Positions 44,351-53,758 of a DNA stretch of 64,000 bases are shown piece by piece. The position numbers and the translations under genes are program-made. Each line of letters begins with the position of its first letter. Positions within the stretch are counted from its first letter, which is position 1. The notes beneath the pieces were generated by a model. That model was not told the DNA's origin and searched no databases. It saw nothing but the letters and a program-made list of their open reading frames with translations. This DNA is from Amoebophrya sp. A120 (lineage: Eukaryota > Sar > Dinophyceae > Syndiniales > Amoebophryaceae): positions 5,247 through 69,246 of the forward strand of contig CAJINV010000010.1 in the NCBI GenBank assembly GCA_905178155.1, given 5' to 3'.

Positions 44351-45334
44351 GACCAGAAAATCGGTCGAAGTACATGTTTTTTTGCGCATCCCCGTGCAAT
44401 GGGGGTCGCGGGCGGAGAGAAGTTGGGGGGTGCGAAGGCGCGACTGCGTTCCGGGCTGCTTTACCCCGGAAAAATTAGCCTCCGGCGCTGCGGCGGGGCG
44501 GCCGGGGCCGGGAAGGGTCGGCCTGACATAGATAGGAAGGCGACGGCACGCAGCCAACACTTCGCCACCCGCCCCCGCGCGAGGCTCACGTCGGGGATGC
44601 ACAGCCGACTCGGCGTGCATCCCGGGGCCCCAACTCGAAGCCCACCCGGGGCCGGAAAAGCTTTTGCTCTGGCTGCGTCCGGGCGCGCCCTCCCCCATCT
44701 GGGGCCCCGGCCGGCGGGTGGACTGCGTGCCCCTGGAAAGGCGCGCACGCCCCCCCCTTCCGGGGGGGGGGGGAAAGGGGGGCNNNNNNNNNNNNNNNNN
44801 NNNNNNNNNNNNNNNNNNNNNNNNNNNNNNNNNNNNNNNNNNNNNNNNNNNNNNNNNNNNNNNNNNNNNNNNNNNNNNNNNNNNNNNNNNNNNNNNNNNN
44901 NNNNNNNNNNNNNNNNNNNNNNNNNNNNNNNNNNNNNNNNNNNNNNNNNNNNNNNNNNNNNNNNNNNNNNNNNNNNNNNNNNNNNNNNNNNNNNNNNNNN
45001 NNNNNNNNNNNNNNNNNNNNNNNNNNNNNNNNNNNNNNNNNNNNNNNNNNNNNNNNNNNNNNNNNNNNNNNNNNNNNNNNNNNNNNNNNNNNNNCAGGCC
45101 CGTGGGAAAGCCGCTTGGCGGGGCGCCGCTTCTCGCTCTGGGCGGGCTTCGAGGCCGGGAGGCCGCCCCGGCTCTCTTTGACAAGCCACAACGCCCGAGC
45201 CGCTGCATGGCGCAGCGAGGTCCTCGGGCCGGGTGTGTTGCGAGGGCATCCCACCGCCCTCGAATTGAAACGAAATTGGCCCGCCATGCCAGCGGGGGCG
45301 CGGAAAAGTATGTACTTCGACCGATTTTCTGGTC
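44351..45334. mobile_element. GC-rich inverted-repeat element with assembly gap
   Basis: A perfect 25-bp terminal inverted repeat starting GACCAGAAAATCGGTCGAAG. Very GC-rich, with C- and G-runs. The flanks end TTA and begin TAA, suggesting insertion at TA. Similar in character to 40844-42354. The core is unsequenced. Confidence 0.75.
44784..45094. other. Assembly gap of 311 N
   Basis: Flanked by a run of about 12 G on the left and GC-rich sequence on the right. Open frames running through the N stretch are meaningless. Confidence 1.
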
Positions 45335-46629
45335 TAAAGTGCAGGTCTTGTTGCAGCGGTAGTTCCGCCGGAAGAAATCCACCGGGAAGTGGACCCAACA
45401 ACTACCGAGAAGAAAAAAACGAAAACCACGAGCGCCGGACGCTTATTGCGACGACCGCGCCGCACTTTGTTTGCTTTTCACTACTTTCTTCACGGGCACG
45501 TGGTCGTGGAGAAACTGCGAGATTTACTTCCGTATTGTTCCGCCGCAATGGAACGAGCATCAGAGAAGTGCACACAACCAAGTCGCACGGCCTGTGGTTG
45601 AGATAAAAAAAAGTGGAACCCGACCTGAAGATAATGTGGCAGCTCGGACGACCGAACACGACAACTCACTGATCCTACTTGATGGTGGAAGTTTTTCCGA
45701 TTATATCCAAAAGGGAGAGGAGAAGTAGTACACTTCATTTTCATCTTCACAGACTCAGCGCCTCCAAGGTGTGAAGACCAAGTAATTACCTACACAGGAG
45801 CAGAACAAATCTTTTCTTTCTTCTTCTTTACTTACCACGACATCACCGTCGGTGGAGAATCAAACCTTCTGGTCTTGGCCTGCTCCCAAATCACCACGTC
45901 TGCGTGATGGGGAGCGAGTCTTCATTGTGACCACCCGACAGAAGGTTTTTTTGATATTTATGCAAGAAACGGTCTTTGGATGATTTGAAAGCTGCGGAGC
46001 GATGATTGAATAGCCTAAGAAAGGTTCTTGAACATGATCCGACATGATACACATCATGCGCTAGCTGGTACTGAATTGATTCGATAGATGAAGCTGCCGC
46101 GAAAATAGTAAAATCTTGAATTGTCATACCCGGCGACTGCAGCTGCGCCACAGCAGAAACCTTTGCACCGTTGCCGCAAGCAGCTACGTTCGCAGGAGAT
46201 CGAGGGTCAGAGTTGCAATAAATAATCTTGATTTGTCGTGCGATTCAACAATGATAACAATCACAAGGGGTTGCTCCCCTACTTCGAACAGTTCCTACTC
46301 TTACTGGCACAGTCACAAATTAACTTGCCTCATTGCTATTCCAATCCATGCATGGCTCGTCTATTTTGAATACCATACAACTGGCTATACTTTTTCGTGA
46401 ACCGCATCCGCAGATGATAGATATCGAGATGCGAACGCTTGTTCGCTAAAATCTTTGATGGAAGTATCAATAGTGCATGCCACGACTCAGAAGATGACAT
46501 ATTTGCAGAAATAGCGAAACTGCCCTCAGAAATCAGTTGCGAATTAGCACTACGCTCACTACTTTCCAAATGATATATTGGGCCGCGGCTTGCTTCGTTG
46601 TCAAATAGATTGCAGTAATTTTTTTCTGT
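45335..46629. other. Intergenic, nothing recognised
   Basis: No introner and no inverted repeat was found. Moderate AT content; fragmentary frames on both strands. Confidence 0.45.
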
Positions 46630-47047
46630 ATGCTTCATGGTCAATCTTGACTACTTAATTTATTTCTACTATGGTCATGAGCTTGGGTTTGCTTTTTTTC
46701 GTCCGATGAATAAGACTACCGCATGGTTGTAGTGGGGTTGAACTAAATAAATGTTTATTTAGATCGCTTTCGATTACATCAATGATGCCACTGCACTGCG
46801 AGACGCCACTCGACGGAGCGCAGCTGCAGTTCTGCACCAATTTATTTTGCTTCACTATCATTATACACTTACACGAGCAAGCCAGCACCAGTCGTGTCAG
46901 CTGTGCTCACATTCTTCAGATTTGTAAAAAGTGGCGAGTACTACGATTCTAAAATTATGACTTTATTGCACGATCTGGCGTCAAGAGAACAACGCTGATT
47001 AATTGATGATGATGATGATGTACCCAACTGCGGGGTCTAAGGCATCC
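46630..47047. repeat. 3' flank of gene B, duplicated at 36.5-36.9 kb
   Basis: About 360 bp of non-coding DNA closely similar to 36540-36900, including CCGCATGGTTGTAGTGGGGT and CACTGCACTGCGAG. A run of five or six GAT repeats lies at 47003-47020, absent from the other copy. Confidence 0.85.
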
Positions 47048-48795
47048 TCACAACCCTGGCGGTGGTCCCGACACAGGCGTAGCATGCGGCTCTACCATGA
47101 TATTACCTGCTGCCGCTCTACTATGATTTCGGACGGCCAGATAATACCTATACCAATCTCCACCAATCGTTTCCAATTGGTACTCTCGCCCGGTATCGCG
47201 ATAAGTGAACTCGAGGGCCCTTTCCCATTTTCGCCCTACTTCTAATGGCTGCTGTACGTGGTCTACTTCTGCACTGCCCGCTGCTCCAGGCCTGGCCAGC
47301 GCCAGCTCTTCACCACCAAGCGTGAGGCGCAAGAGATCCCTGCTGCCCTGAGGAGCCTCCTCCACCTGTAACGCAGCGCGGGTCCAGCGCCACGTCCGTC
47401 CCTGGGTCCGGAAATAAGGTTCATCAAGAAGTGCATAATGCGGCACACTAGTACTTCTGCAGCTTAAGTCACGAACGATTTCGCATCCGCTCCGTTCCAT
47501 GGTGGGCGTTAGGCTGGATTCCAGGTCAAGCAAATCGGCGTACATAGAAGGTGAAGGATCAACGAAAAGAGAAACATCCAAAACCTTCCCCGGGGTGCTT
47601 AGCCGTTCGTCGCTATTTTTCTGCAGGTGAAACAGAAACTGAAGCAGCTTCGTCCACTGCGTACCGACCTCGTTTTCGAAGTTCTTTTGGTAAAGAACGC
47701 TTTCGACGAGAACACGATCGAAGTCCTGGGCCTTCACGCTATTCCACGTAACAGCGCGACCCGCTCCTGGCACAGAAGTTGTCGGGGCTAGGACGTGCAC
47801 AAGCGGAACCAGGGGACGCCCAGCACCATGGTCACTACGATACCCCCAATCGTGCGAGATCACACCAACCCGCTTGGTAAGCTTTGCTTTCCTGTTCTCT
47901 CTCTTTTCCGAAAAAAATAACGCTACCAGCCCCGGCGACCGCGTCAAGTTCTTGTAGAGAAGCGGCAACGAGTTGAAGTTGTACCGTATTAAGTTCTCTT
48001 CATCCTCATCCACTCCCGACAGCACCCGCCCTGCTGCTTCAGCTTGTTTCGCCCTAGCAGTAGCAACGTCCTGCGCGACGTGTTTTGCGGCAAAAGCCGC
48101 CCCAGCTTCTTCCGCGGTCGCGTACGTGCGGCGACCTCCAGGACGAGTCCCAGGACGCGAGGCCGCAGAAGCGAGCGCCTTGGCCTTCGCGGCGGCTTCT
48201 GCTCTTCGCTGTTGTTCTTCTACTTTTTCCACGCGAGCACGACGGACCTCCAGCTCCTGCAGCTTGTCCTTTTGGGCTTTAACACTGCTCTCCGACCGTC
48301 TTTTCTTTTGGATCTCGAAACTGTTGGTGCGAAAGGGTTATGCTGTGCAAAAATATTGTGTTGATGATTTGGCGTTTTTTGCATGACAGATTCAAACCAA
48401 AACGCTTGATCATGACCTTGCGGTCCGAAAATGCAAAAAGAGAAAAACACCAACACAATATGTTTGCAAAGCATAAGCGCGACACTCCCGAACGCGTTCC
48501 TCCTAGATGTAGATGTTGATTTTTCCCGCTGCTGGAGCACCGGGCTTTTCGACTTCTTGATGAGATGGAGATGATTTTCTAGCGGCTTAAGAGGAACACG
48601 CTGGAGAATAATCTGGGGCGTTGCAATTTCCGACACACCGGGAGCCATCACGGAGAGGGGCGAAGCCGTCCCTGTCTTCCGGTAAATGCTTTCCGAAGAG
48701 GGTACGAAAAAGACCGAAGTTGTACTTGCTGGAAAACTGGCGGATGTGCTCGCACGTCTCGCTGTGCGTACAGCTGGTGGCCTTGTGTTGGGCAT
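47048..48795 (-). CDS. Gene B, unknown function
   Basis: The main exon (48338-47048) is an intact frame of about 430 codons. It starts in a charged, Lys/Glu/Ala-rich helical region (EIQKKRRSE, VKAQKDKLQELEV, EKVEEQQRRAEAAAKAKAL) likely to form a coiled coil, followed by a globular part (YNFNSLPLLYKNLTRSPG, VGVISHDWGYRSD, VSLFVDPSPSMYADLLDL, GGDWYRYYLAVRNHS) ending SGPPPGL at 47048. Upstream of an IE-A-like introner lies another exon. An ATG at 48795 (MPNTRPPAVRTARRAS) gives an open frame up to it, but strict excision then shifts frame. A second open frame (ARCSSSGKNQHLHLGG) fits the strict rule but has no ATG. The 5' model is therefore open. No family recognised. Confidence 0.65.
48339..48475. 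mobile_element. IE-A-like introner in gene B, flanks AGGGT/AGCGC
   Basis: 137 bp. Terminal TATGCTGTGCAAAAATATTG and its inverse resemble IE-A, but the interior differs. Two mismatches in the duplication; frame across the junction unresolved. Confidence 0.7.
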
Positions 48796-49139
48796 CTTCA
48801 CTCTGCTTTACTTCAAACCAGGCTAACTCTCTAGCGACCACGTGTAACCTATGTGACATCTGTGTACAAAGACCCTCACCTCACTGCTCTCACTTCGCTC
48901 AAACTCTCTTGACCCCAAAAAAAACAATTTTGGCTGGACATTAGACAAAGCGAAGGCCTTACGAAGGACTGCGAGGCGTAGCTACCTTTGCAGGTAGTTC
49001 CACGGCCTACAGCGTGTGCTCGACTACCTTGGTGATATGTTACAAAGGTCCCCAACTTTTCTGAATGTGACGCGATGATGTACAACGCAATGCGGTTGCA
49101 GCTTGTCCTTTTGGGCTTTAATAAATTAATTTCGTACTA
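48796..49139. other. Spacer between genes B and C
   Basis: Holds a 27-bp copy (49099-49125) of the sequence GCAGCTTGTCCTTTTGGGCT that also encodes AQKDKLQ in genes B (48257) and C (50879). Nothing else recognised. Confidence 0.5.
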
Positions 49140-51130
49140 CTAGAGCTCGCCGTTGGCTTCTGCTTCCAACTGGTCCAAGTACTCTGCTTATGGATTGCAA
49201 AAATGTCTGGGTCTGGAAGGATGCAACTTGTGATGCTGCATTTGGATTCTACAAAAATCTGTATTGCATGAACAGCAAAAGAGTTGCAGTTTTTGCGACG
49301 GCGAGAGGGCATTTCTCATGCGGTATAGGCATCAGGAAGCCCTCAAAAAATCTGTGATGCTAGGGTATGCATCACAGACATCAGGGTTCATGCCAAAGCT
49401 GCATCGCAAATCTCTGCATCCTTCCAGACCCAGACATTTTTACATTTGATACTGCTGGAAAGCGGTCCCAAACTTCAGCATTGTGTGTATCCTGTGCAAA
49501 AGTATCGTATTCGTATAAATGCAAGTCTTGCATTACAAATTTTTTTCTCAAGGTAAATCCGCATTACAAATCTTAATTGAATTCTCATGCTGGGGGAACA
49601 ATTTGTCATGCATTTATACGAGTACGATACTTTTGCACTTCATAGTGTGCTTCACGCAGCTATCAATTGCAAATATCCCTGGATGATGTCTGGAAGATTC
49701 TAAGGCTTGTCACGCACGTTCTTTTGCATGAGCCATGACGTCCTCTGTGATGCATGCCCTAGCATTACAGATTTTTTATTTTTCAGGGCTTCCTGATGTT
49801 GCCTATTCCGCATGACAAAAAATACCCTCTCCGCGACGTAGCAAAAATTCCATTCCCTTTGCTGCGGATGCAAAAATACAGTTTTTTTTGGAATCCAAAC
49901 GCACCTTCCGATTGACACATCTAAACCCAGATCGATGTTTGCAATTCCATACCTTTTCCCCCTTGCCAAAACGCTGCGCATCAGTTTGCCTTGCTCCAAA
50001 ACACTAGGGTCCAAGGGTGCACTATCCCACGAAAGAACTGTTTGTTCACTGTGATGATTTTGCAAGATCTGCATCACAAGTTTCATCTTACACATGACAC
50101 AGAAATAAATTTGCCATGCGCGGCACTTCCAAAGGGAAAACAGCGTCAAAGAGTCGCGGTCTTGCAGGTGGAGCAAGACAAATAGTTCTGTGATGTTGCC
50201 TTCTGTGCATCACAAGTTCACATTGAAACAGTTTTTTCTTGCGATATGCACCGCCCGCGTAAGTCCTCCGCTTCTCACGTTATCCTGTGCAAAAGTATCG
50301 TACTCGTATATTAAATTACATTCATGCACATCTCTTTCTAAGCCTGAAACAGCATTACAAATTCCAGTTCTGTTCTTGCCGGAATTTGTGATGCAATTTG
50401 TACTAATACGATGCTTTTGCATTGCATACACGTAAGCGCGCAACAAAATTTGTCCAGAGCGGCGGCGCCGTCATCGTAGTGTCTATCTGGATGTAGGGAA
50501 GCAGCAGCGAGTCCTTCTCTTCCTCATACAAAGTTTTGGTGCGGTTTTCTATCCTGAGTAAAAACATCCCCACCCCATAGTTGTCATGCAGATTTGCGAC
50601 TACAGGAAGATTTATAATGCGCATCTCCATGAGAGGCATTTCCAATCGCGTTTTGGAATTTGTAATGCTGTAAACAGGATAAACAGATGGATTTGCGATC
50701 CGGTTGTCCTTGCTAACATGCACTACACCTACACTACGGACTGCAACTTCTCATGCGTGGCTTCCAAAGCTTGTGGATTTGTCTTGCTAGGACCCCAACT
50801 TGACTATGGGGTGGGGACGTTTTTACATATGATATTTTCGGTTCTCTGCCCATCCAGGGTTTGTACCTCCAGCTCCTGCAGCTTGTCCTTTTGGGCTTTA
50901 ATAAATAGCTCTTCATCGTCTGCCTCAGTCTTGCCAATAGCCCTGTTGAGGACAAAATTCTTCTTCTTGTTTCCTCGCGCTGGGCTGGTACTAGAAGAGG
51001 CCGCTCCGGACGTCGGTGGTAAGTCTGCGCCTCGAGCAACTTGTTGCTCACCATAAAAAAGATTGTACACTGCAAACAGCTGCAGAATCCTGCTGCTGCA
51101 CTTGGAATTTCGGTGCACGACGAAAAACAT
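49140..51130 (-). CDS. Gene C, unknown function, shares a coiled-coil motif with gene B
   Basis: Seven exons and six introners, about 210 codons. ATG at 51130 begins MFFVVHRNSKCSSRILQLF. The first exon has a Ser/Lys-rich stretch and FIKAQKDKLQELEV, identical to a segment of gene B. Later exons read RTKTLYEEEKDSLLLPYI, EKRRTYAGGA, PLDPSVLEQGKLMRSVLA and, after the degenerate IE-B, GEAHNAEVWDRFPAEYLD up to a TAG at 49140-49142. The frame across that IE-B (49661) must shift by one relative to strict excision. An alternative ending uses the stop at 49118. An exon of only 16 bases lies between the introners ending at 49644 and starting at 49661. No family recognised. Confidence 0.65.
49189..49451. 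mobile_element. Introner IE-B, target duplication CTGCT
   Basis: 263 bp, perfect duplication. Joins DRFPA to EYLDQ. Confidence 0.92.
49488..49644. mobile_element. Introner IE-A, target duplication GTGTG
   Basis: 157 bp, perfect duplication. Joins GEAH to NAEVW. Confidence 0.93.
49661..49951. mobile_element. Introner IE-B, degenerate, no duplication
   Basis: 291 bp. The internal CTGGGTCTGG end motif is broken (CCCTGGATGATGTCTGG), as in the copy at 63409. Flanks GCAGC and CCTTT do not match, and the frame needs a one-base shift. Confidence 0.75.
50023..50246. mobile_element. Introner IE-D, target duplication TGCAC
   Basis: 224 bp, perfect duplication. Joins YAGGA to PLDPS. Confidence 0.93.
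50281..50428. mobile_element. Introner IE-A, target duplication CACGT
   Basis: 148 bp, perfect duplication. Joins VARLR to EKRRT. Confidence 0.93.
50550..50834. mobile_element. Introner IE-C, target duplication TTTTC
   Basis: 285 bp, perfect duplication. Joins GQRTE to NRTKT. Confidence 0.93.
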
Positions 51131-51568
51131 TTTTGATGCAAAATTCAATCACCTCGACCTTGTAGCAAATGAATTCTGATGAAAATGTTGTTAATTTTTT
51201 GTGCAAGAACTACCTGAGTAAACTAAAACTACGTAGAGAAAGAACGCTGTTCTTACACTAATCAGTACCCAGCAGGCTGTGAATGAAAAAATGGCAATGG
51301 TGCCTGAGCAAGATCATATGTGAGGATCATGATGGTGAGGTGCGATTGTTGAAAAAATCAAATATGTCATGCAAAACGACAGAGATATAAATTTTAGTTT
51401 GATGTTAAATCTAGACCGATATGGACAATACAGAAGAAAATAAAGAAACGACGAAAGAGAGAGAGATGGGTCGGAAAGGACAACACTTCTGCCCCTACCG
51501 TCCAAAGCATATCTGCCACGCTGCTAGGGAAAGCAGCCCTAGGTGGTGGATAATGCAATGGTGCTCGC

Positions 51569-51640
51569 TTAAAACTATGATCCCTGTGCACAGGGCGGGT
51601 AGGGGCGCCGGCTCCACCGTCCAAGTGCTCATAGTTTTAA
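51569..51640. repeat. Small inverted repeat with internal palindrome
   Basis: TTAAAACTATGA at 51569 and its exact inverse at 51629-51640 enclose CCCTGTGCACAGGG, itself a palindrome. Could be a small insertion or a structured RNA; nothing decides. Confidence 0.7.
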
Positions 51641-51876
51641 CGTGTTGTTAGAGATAGAGAAGAGAGGAAGCCGAAACAACACCACACAAAACAAACCAGA
51701 GAAGAAAGGATCATCAGAATAATGCAGTTACCGATTGATGACCGACGATTAGCGTAAGAGCTGGATAATGAAAGAGAGATAGCACGAGCGAGGATACGAT
51801 GGGAGTACGAATGTCACGAGATCGATCAGGACGAAACTCACGGGCGAGGAATCAATGGCGAATACGAATGTCACGA

Positions 51877-51960
51877 AAAACGATGTCTACGTTCAGCATG
51901 ATGAGGAGTTCAACGATAAACGATGTCTACGTACAGCTTGGTGAGGAGTGCAACGAAGAG
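51877..51960. repeat. Tandem repeat, about 39-bp unit, two copies
   Basis: AACGATGTCTACGTTCAGCA and AACGATGTCTACGTACAGCT each begin a 39-bp unit ending GAGT(T/G)CAACGA. A related CGAATGTCACGA unit occurs twice just upstream (51810, 51863). Confidence 0.85.
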
Positions 51961-53758
51961 GCGACCCGAGCGAAATGATGATGTGAGAAAGCGACGAAGA
52001 ATTAGCGACGTAGGAACGTAGCGTGACTATAAGCGATGAAAGAAATCTAAGATACGAAACTATTCTCTAATAGATCAACCGAAGGATACCGAGGCGCTCA
52101 TGATCTCTATCGAAAGTGATCTTGGGGACGAACAAACACATAACAAGCAAAATGTACAAACGCATGCCGGAGAACTGTGCTGTTGATTCAATTTAATTTT
52201 TGCATCGAATGAAAAACAAAAAGAATGGATACCGGAGTGCCATGACAGCAGATCACCCATAATTTTGCATGATAATTGTCATTCATCATCGTTCATTCGC
52301 ATTCAATCTAGTATGTTGTATGCATGAGAAACAAATAAAGATAAGAAGTAATTTTTATACACACTGTCCCGGGATTGGTGAGGGTCATTTTGTTTGATAG
52401 TAATGTTGGTTTTCTCGTCAGACTAGCACGCAACGAACCATTACAACAAGCTTCAACATCAAGATCCGTTTGTATGAATCACACCGAATGTTTGCATATG
52501 AACACTGTTCCGAAAATGAAGAGATGACCATACCGATGAAGATGAACAACCGATTGCATATACGAGTCAACCGAATTCTTCTCTTGTTATCATTTGCAGA
52601 ACGAGACTCAAGCGCACGCAACAACAACTTCTGTTTTTCATTTCTGTTTTGTTTGTAGATCATCTAGAGTCTCCGTCATTCTTAACTACTAACTTCTTAA
52701 CTATTAATTTATGCGTCTTTTGTCGACAGGGACAGTCGGCATGTAGTTTTGGTTCGGAACAGCATTTTATTTAAAACTCTGATACAGGAAAGGACGACGT
52801 CCTCGGCCTTTGTCAGTTCCGGCGGGGCAAGCGGGTTTTATTGCATTTTCATTGTTTCATCTTGCTCTGACCGCGTTGCGAGTTCTTTCGCCCTCGAGGA
52901 CCGTCGCAAGAAAAAGCGGTGGCGTGGCGGTAAAAACAACAAGCACGGCAGGCAATCTCACCTGTGCCCTTCACCTTCTCGCGTGCTGTTCGCCGCGTTA
53001 CTTCTAGACTTTGCACAATATGAAATCAACAGCAGAAAGCACGACCGAAGCGTGATGCGCAGTCGCGTCGTGCTGTCGCGAATATTTGGTTTAAAGTTTT
53101 TTGCAGCTGTGGCAGTGTCAGCCAAAAAAAGTAAAAAAGAGGAAAAAATAGCTCGTTCCGCTCTGCCTGTTACACCGATGAAAAGGAGGAGGACTTCGAC
53201 TATAGAATTCAAACTAGTACCACCACGGCGCTCGTTTAAGTACCTTCATTTCTGAAGGGACGAACCCTCTAAACACCATCCACATCGGAGGTCAACCGTT
53301 CGGGATGAGATAGCACGAAGAGAAAAAACGATGATCGGGGCCGCTTAATTGGGAAGCGGTGTGAGGAGCGCCACTTGATGTACTAGTTGTCGTCGTGTTC
53401 AGATAATACAAAAGGGTAGTCCACCCACACCTTGTTCAGTTTTTACATAGTGACAGTCAGGCTTATTTCTGACACAACTGGTTTGATTCTGATTATCTTG
53501 ATTCGATTTTGGTATTGGTTTCTTAGCTCATAAAAAAGTTGAAATCTTCACGTAGTTGTTTGTCCATTTCGTTATTTCATTTGTGAGTGATACTTTCGTT
53601 GACCATCCAGCACAAAAATTTACATCACGTAAGAATTGTTCGCAAGTACTAGCCCATTTGTCTTTTATTCACAGTGTTGGTGAAAATAATCGATAAAAAT
53701 AAATATGAAGTAAACCTAAAGCTGTGCAAGACGAGAACAACAACAACACAGGCCACCT

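Larger units (their letters stand above)
51131..53758. other. Intergenic 2.6 kb with small repeats
   Basis: No introner and no convincing gene; a 168-codon plus-strand frame at 52749-53255 has basic, irregular composition and no support. Contains the hairpin at 51569-51640 and tandem repeat at 51877-51960. It separates gene C from the 3' end of the large gene at 53759. Confidence 0.5.

Noticed and set aside
44228-45401. Open frames of 230-340 codons across the N stretch
   Set aside because: The gap contributes over 100 undefined codons, and the flanks are GC-rich inverted repeats without protein-like composition.
52749-53255. 168-codon plus-strand frame
   Set aside because: Irregular basic composition, no introners although neighbouring genes are full of them, opposite strand to every other gene, no recognisable motif.
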